14,856 nt of DNA from Acephala macrosclerotiorum (Eukaryota > Ascomycota > Leotiomycetes > Helotiales > Mollisiaceae): NCBI GenBank assembly GCA_014904845.1, contig MU119875.1:1-14856 (forward strand). The letters run 5' to 3'. The notes under the pieces are model-generated. The model saw only the letters and a list, made by a program, of their open reading frames with translations, did no database searches and was not told where the DNA came from. Each line of letters starts with the position of its first letter. Positions within the stretch are counted from its first letter, which is position 1. The position numbers and the translations under genes are program-made. Shown here piece after piece: positions 11,436-14,856 of this stretch.

Positions 11436-12578
11436 CAATTCGATAAAATCGAATAATATTATATTTATATTATTAATTTTTAAAATTTATTTTAAAATAA
11501 TTAATAACAATAAATTATTATTTTTAATTATTAAAAAAATATATTATTTATATGTTTAACGTTAAATTAACAATATATTTATAATAAAAAACAATTTAAA
11601 TACGAAATTTACATTAAATTTATTAATTTTATTCGAAATACGTATTTAACGTAAAAAAAACAAATAAAAAAAACTATATAAACTATTAATAATTAATAAA
11701 AAAATATATACAATCGATATATTTTATAAATCGATTAATTTTCATTTAATAATCGTTAAATTTTATTATATAAAAAAAAAATATTAAAAATTTATAATCG
11801 AATTAATAATTAAAAAAATCTCAAAAAAAATTTATTATTTTTTAATAAAAATTTTATTTTTTATTTTTTTAATCGAATAAATTAAATTAAAAACTAATTA
11901 AAAAATATAATTAAAAATATTTAAAAAAATTATAAAATACAAATATATATAATAAAAAATTTAAATAAAATAAATATTATAATTTTATTAAAAATAAAAA
12001 ATAAAATTATAAAAATTTTAATAATTAATTTTTTATTATTATTATTAAAAAAATTAAAATTTTTATAATTTTTATAATAAATAAAAAAATAATAATATAG
12101 AATTATTATTAAAATTATAAAAAAAAATATAATTACAATTTTTAAATAATTATTTAAAACGTTTTAAAAAAAAAATTAATAATTTGATTGTAAAATTTTT
12201 TTTTAATTTCATTTAATACGATTTTATTAAATATATTAAAATTCGAATTTTTAATTCGAAATTAATTAATAAAATCAAAAGAAAAATTATTAATATTTTT
12301 TATAAGAAATCGAGATTAATAATTCAAAAATATAATAATAATAAAAAAAAATTTTTTTATACAATTTTTAATAATTTAAAGAATTAATCAACGATTAATT
12401 ATAATATTAATATTTTTTTTGATTCAATTTTCAAGTAAAAAAATCAAAATATAATTTCGTAATATTATTTAAATTTATATTTAATTTATAATAAACTTTT
12501 AACGATTTATATTAATATATTTATTAAAAAAAATTCGTTATTTATATTTATTAAATATAATTATAATTATTTTGAAAT
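11401..12578 (+). repeat. Array unit, copy 3, left part (5' half deleted)
   Basis: After the junction sequence (11401-11435), which matches 5183-5217, this copy jumps directly to the middle of the unit. Positions about 11462-12578 align with about 8774-9900 of copy 2, with offsets of 2688 to 2678, so nearly gap-free. The 5' half present at 5218-8750 is missing. The alignment ends at the shared ATTTTGAAAT (9891-9900 and 12569-12578), where the G+C-richer insert begins. There are no open reading frames of note. Confidence 0.85.
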
Positions 12579-12611
12579 CTTTGTATAATATTAAAATATT
12601 TCTCTCGTTTC

Positions 12612-12673
12612 GAAAGAAAAAACTCGTTCGACGATTCGTTAAACGAACTAATAATAGACGAGTTTTTTCTTTC
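12612..12673. repeat. Perfect 16-bp stem-loop with nested hairpin
   Basis: GAAAGAAAAAACTCGT at 12612-12627 is exactly complementary to 12658-12673. The 30-base loop contains a second inverted repeat, TTCGTT-A-AACGAA (12635-12647). It lies about 30 bases inside the left border of the insert. Stem-loops near element ends are common in non-autonomous transposons. No T-tract follows the second arm in the way a bacterial terminator would require. Confidence 0.85.
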
Positions 12674-12761
12674 AATACTCGACGCACATTTTGTTTCGTA
12701 AGTCTCGCAAAAGCGCTTCTACGAAAAACTACAAAGTCTTCGATTTTAGTAATTTACTTAT

Positions 12762-12776
12762 ATTTCAAGTTTCAAG
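12762..12776 (+). repeat. 15-bp inverted repeat, left arm
   Basis: ATTTCAAGTTTCAAG is the exact reverse complement of 13665-13679. The two arms enclose about 890 bases that contain the whole tandem array. The left arm is directly followed by the 14-bp palindrome TTAAAAGCTTTTAA (12777-12790). Confidence 0.8.
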
Positions 12777-12790
12777 TTAAAAGCTTTTAA
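12777..12790. repeat. 14-bp perfect palindrome TTAAAAGCTTTTAA
   Basis: Fully self-complementary, next to the left 15-bp arm. A related, mutated sequence TAAAAGTATTTAATTGAG follows the right arm in direct orientation (from 13681), matching TAAAAGCTTTTAATTTGAG here. The ends of the enclosed block therefore share more than the 15-bp arms. Confidence 0.75.
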
Positions 12791-12879
12791 TTTGAGCGTT
12801 TTATAAGAATTTGAAATTAAAATAATTTTATTGAATAATAGTTTTAGATTCTATCGAGTAATGAAATCGATAAACTGAT

Positions 12880-13590
12880 AAATTCTTTAGTATCTAAAGT
12901 AGAAACGCATTTACTATAGAACTTTACACTAAGAAAATACTCTTTAGAACTCTCGTCTTTATATTCAATTACTACGATCGATTTAATTAATTTGAACTAT
13001 TTTATTTAGTATATCATTCTAGGAAAAGATTTCTTGGAACTTTTTCTCGAGAGTTGCGCAACTATAAAACTAAAATAAAGAGAATTTTAATGTATTATTA
13101 CTTTAACGCCTTAAGCAAAAACGCATTTCCGGGATTTTATACCAAAGAAACACTTCTTGAAATTCTCGTTTTATATTCAATTACTACGATCGATTCAATC
13201 AATTTAAATTACTTTACTTAGTATATAATTCCAAAGGAAAACTCTTTAAAACTTCTTTTAAAAACTACGCAATAGTACTTAAATAAGCGCTTGAATACCT
13301 AAAGTAGAAACGCACTTGTAATAGAACTTTATATTAGAGAAATACTCTTTGAAACTCTCGTTTTTTATATTGAATTAGTACGATTGATTCTATTAATTAT
13401 AAATACTTATTACGATTATATTTACTAAAGAAAGACTTTTTAAAACTTCTTTTAAAAATTGCGCAATTATAGAAATATTCAGTATTTAAATGAGTACTTT
13501 AATATTTAAAGCAAAAACGCATTTAAAGAATTTTAAAAACTGGAGAAAGCGATTGCCGACCTTAGTACCTAAAACAGAAGCGCACTTAAA
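12880..13590 (+). repeat. Degenerate tandem array, about 200-bp unit, 3.3 copies
   Basis: The motif RAAACGCAYTT recurs with ACGCATTT/ACGCACTT at 12905, 13121, 13310 and 13517, giving spacings of 216, 189 and 207; a shortened last copy is at 13580. Further blocks recur in step. ATATTCAATTACTACGATCG is at 12961 and 13173, with a mutated form at 13367. GCGCAA/ACGCAA following CTTTTxxA-type sequence is at 13056, 13267 and 13461. TACTCTTTxxAACTCTCGT is in the first and third units. Unit differences include both substitutions and short indels. No frame is maintained across units, so this is satellite-like rather than a repeat protein. The array sits between the two 15-bp inverted arms. Confidence 0.85.
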
Positions 13591-13664
13591 AGTTTTGCGA
13601 TCGCTATTTTGATTGAGTACGATTATATTTTATTGATTTACGTAATAACGAATTAATAGAATCG

Positions 13665-13679
13665 CTTGAAACTTGAAAT
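13665..13679 (-). repeat. 15-bp inverted repeat, right arm
   Basis: CTTGAAACTTGAAAT, the exact reverse complement of 12762-12776. It lies in the part (13647-13724) that is missing from the degraded copy at the left end of the window, so its conservation between copies cannot be judged here. Confidence 0.8.
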
Positions 13680-13955
13680 CTAAAAGTATTTAATTGAGTT
13701 TCAATTTATTTGCAATTATTATATAATTTGTATTAATAAATAACTTATAATTGTAATCGCATATTTATTGAAATTTTAATATTTTTTATTGAATCGATTG
13801 TATATTAATTCGAAGTCACAAAACTATCGAATTTTTTAACAAACTAATCAAATCGTTATATTTAAATATTTCGATTAAATTTGAGTAAAATCGTTTATTA
13901 TAAGAAATATTAATATTACGTATATATAAAAAAATTGATATTAGTTTTTATATCG

Positions 13956-14856
13956 AATAAATAATAAAAATAAAAATATATTAATAAATTATATATTATA
14001 AATATTATAAAAAAAACTATTTATAATTATATTAATATACGATTTTTGTTTTTTAATTACGATTATTAAAAAACTTTTTAATATTATTGAAATATAAATC
14101 GATAATACGTTTATATTAATAAAAAATAAAAATTTTATTTTTGAGAAAAACGAATTTAATAATATTAAATTTTTAATCAAATTTAAAAAAAATTTTAATA
14201 TTAGAAATATTATTAATTTTTAATAAATACGTTTTAATTCAATTTGAAAATACGATTTAATTATAATAAAAAAATTAAAATAAAAAAATTAATATAATAA
14301 ATATTAAATTAAATATTAAAAATAATAAATTAAAAAAAGGTATATTATTATAATTTATTAATTTAAAACAAATTTCAATTTATTTATTATTATTTAATAT
14401 TAAAATTTAATAAAAAAAAAATTATTATATTAAATAAAAAATTGAAATAATAAATTAAAAATTTGAATCGAAAATTTAAATATATTATTTTCAATTTATT
14501 TATAATAAAAATTTTCGTTTTTATTAATAATTTATTTATAAATAATAAAAATCGATATAATAATTATAATCGAATTTATTATTAATATAATTATTTAATA
14601 ATTCGATTTTTTTAAAATTTCAATAATCGTTTATATAAATTTATATTTATTATACGAATATTTAATTAAATTGAAAACGATTAAAAAAAAACATTTTATA
14701 ATTGATATTATAATTTTTTATTAATCGTATAAATACAAAAAATTACAAAAAATTCAATAAATTAATAATTAAAATAATTCGACGAATATTATAATAAAAT
14801 TTTAAAAAAGTTTTTAAATACGAATTACTTTAAAATTTGAATAAAAAAAAAATTTA
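13956..14856 (+). repeat. Array unit, copy 3, right part
   Basis: Resumes the alignment with copy 2: the block from 13960 matches from 9911, and the match continues to the window end (about 10870-10890 in copy 2). Relative to copy 2 it lacks roughly 68 bases (about 10500-10568). The 63-codon minus-strand frame at 13989-14180 is Ile/Leu/Phe low complexity and is not open over the same stretch of copy 2. The unit continues past the window. Confidence 0.85.

Larger units (their letters stand above)
12579..13955. mobile_element. G+C-richer 1.4-kb insert in copy 3
   Basis: Copy 2 runs straight through 9891-9920, whereas copy 3 has about 1377 extra bases between the matching flanks at 12578 and about 13956. 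The extra sequence has about 37% G+C at 12601-12660 and roughly 18-30% further on, against about 10% in the flanks. C occurs in all contexts, including CC and GG, which are almost absent elsewhere. It holds a stem-loop, 15-bp inverted repeats and a tandem array, listed separately. A degraded copy of its right part lies at 1056-1375, so it is a dispersed repeat. The 72-codon plus-strand frame 12572-12790 needs a TTG start lying in the flanking unit, so I do not call it a gene. No clear target-site duplication can be read. A non-autonomous transposon is likely; an inserted satellite block is the alternative. Confidence 0.75.

Noticed and set aside
12572..12790. Plus-strand open frame of 72 codons with a basic product
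   Set aside because: It starts with TTG inside the flanking array unit and runs across the insert border and through the stem-loop. No homologous frame exists at the other copy. The Arg/Lys richness follows from the CGA/AGA/AAA-rich stem sequence.
12585..13920. Terminal inverted repeats of the insert, from TAATATT...AATATTTCT at both edges
   Set aside because: The match is imperfect, contains almost only A and T, and such similarity is common by chance in this window.
12579..13955. Helitron, suggested by the hairpin near one end
   Set aside because: No CTRR-type end (or its complement) lies at the expected distance from the stem-loop and no TC start is seen at the other border.
13989..14180. 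Minus-strand open frame of 63 codons
   Set aside because: Low-complexity product, and the equivalent region of copy 2 (about 9940-10130) has stops in that frame.
1..14856. Mitochondrial or apicoplast DNA, or an A+T-rich endosymbiont genome
   Set aside because: Organelle and endosymbiont DNA of this composition is normally dense with recognisable genes and tRNAs. Here there are none, and the transition-only repeat divergence with CpG retention points to nuclear repeat decay. Long intergenic DNA of other A+T-rich eukaryotes (anaerobic fungi, Plasmodium, Dictyostelium) cannot be fully excluded.

Overview
No gene, tRNA, rRNA or CRISPR array can be supported in this window. It is an extremely A+T-rich, repeat-built, gene-free block. 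A hand count of 6001-6300 gives 32 G/C bases in 300, and 20 of those 32 lie in CpG dinucleotides. Diverged repeat copies differ almost only by C/T and G/A transitions. That combination (A+T enrichment of duplicated DNA, mostly transitions, stop codons in every frame) is the signature of repeat-induced point mutation (RIP). The best guess is therefore an A+T-rich heterochromatic or centromere-like block of a filamentous ascomycete. The organism assignment is inference; no gene is present to confirm it.

Layout. 1-1941 is the most degraded part. It holds a perfect (TAAA)19 microsatellite, an (AT)11 run, and at about 1056-1375 a heavily mutated copy of the sequence that is better preserved at 13560-13955. 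From 2091 the window is a head-to-tail array of one unknown unit. Copy 1 (2091-5182) has lost the 3' interior, copy 2 (5183-11400) is the longest with a period of 6218 bases, and copy 3 (11401 to the window end) has lost the 5' half. A conserved segment ends copies 1 and 2 at 5003-5217 and 11221-11435, aligning without a gap. The palindrome TTACTAGTAA within it marks the unit junctions.

Copy 3 is interrupted at about 12579-13955 by a 1.4-kb insert with clearly higher G+C (roughly a quarter to a third, against a tenth around it). It carries a 16-bp perfect stem-loop, a pair of 15-bp inverted repeats, and between them a degenerate tandem array of about 200-bp units. It is the least mutated sequence here and looks like a later insertion. 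A relative of it at the left end has been mutated almost to pure A+T.

How the parts fit together: repeats inserted or duplicated, were mutated by a process that removes C/G outside CpG, suffered deletions, and one copy then received a further insertion. The few open frames of 60-75 codons are low-complexity or start inside one repeat and end in another, and are not annotated as genes.
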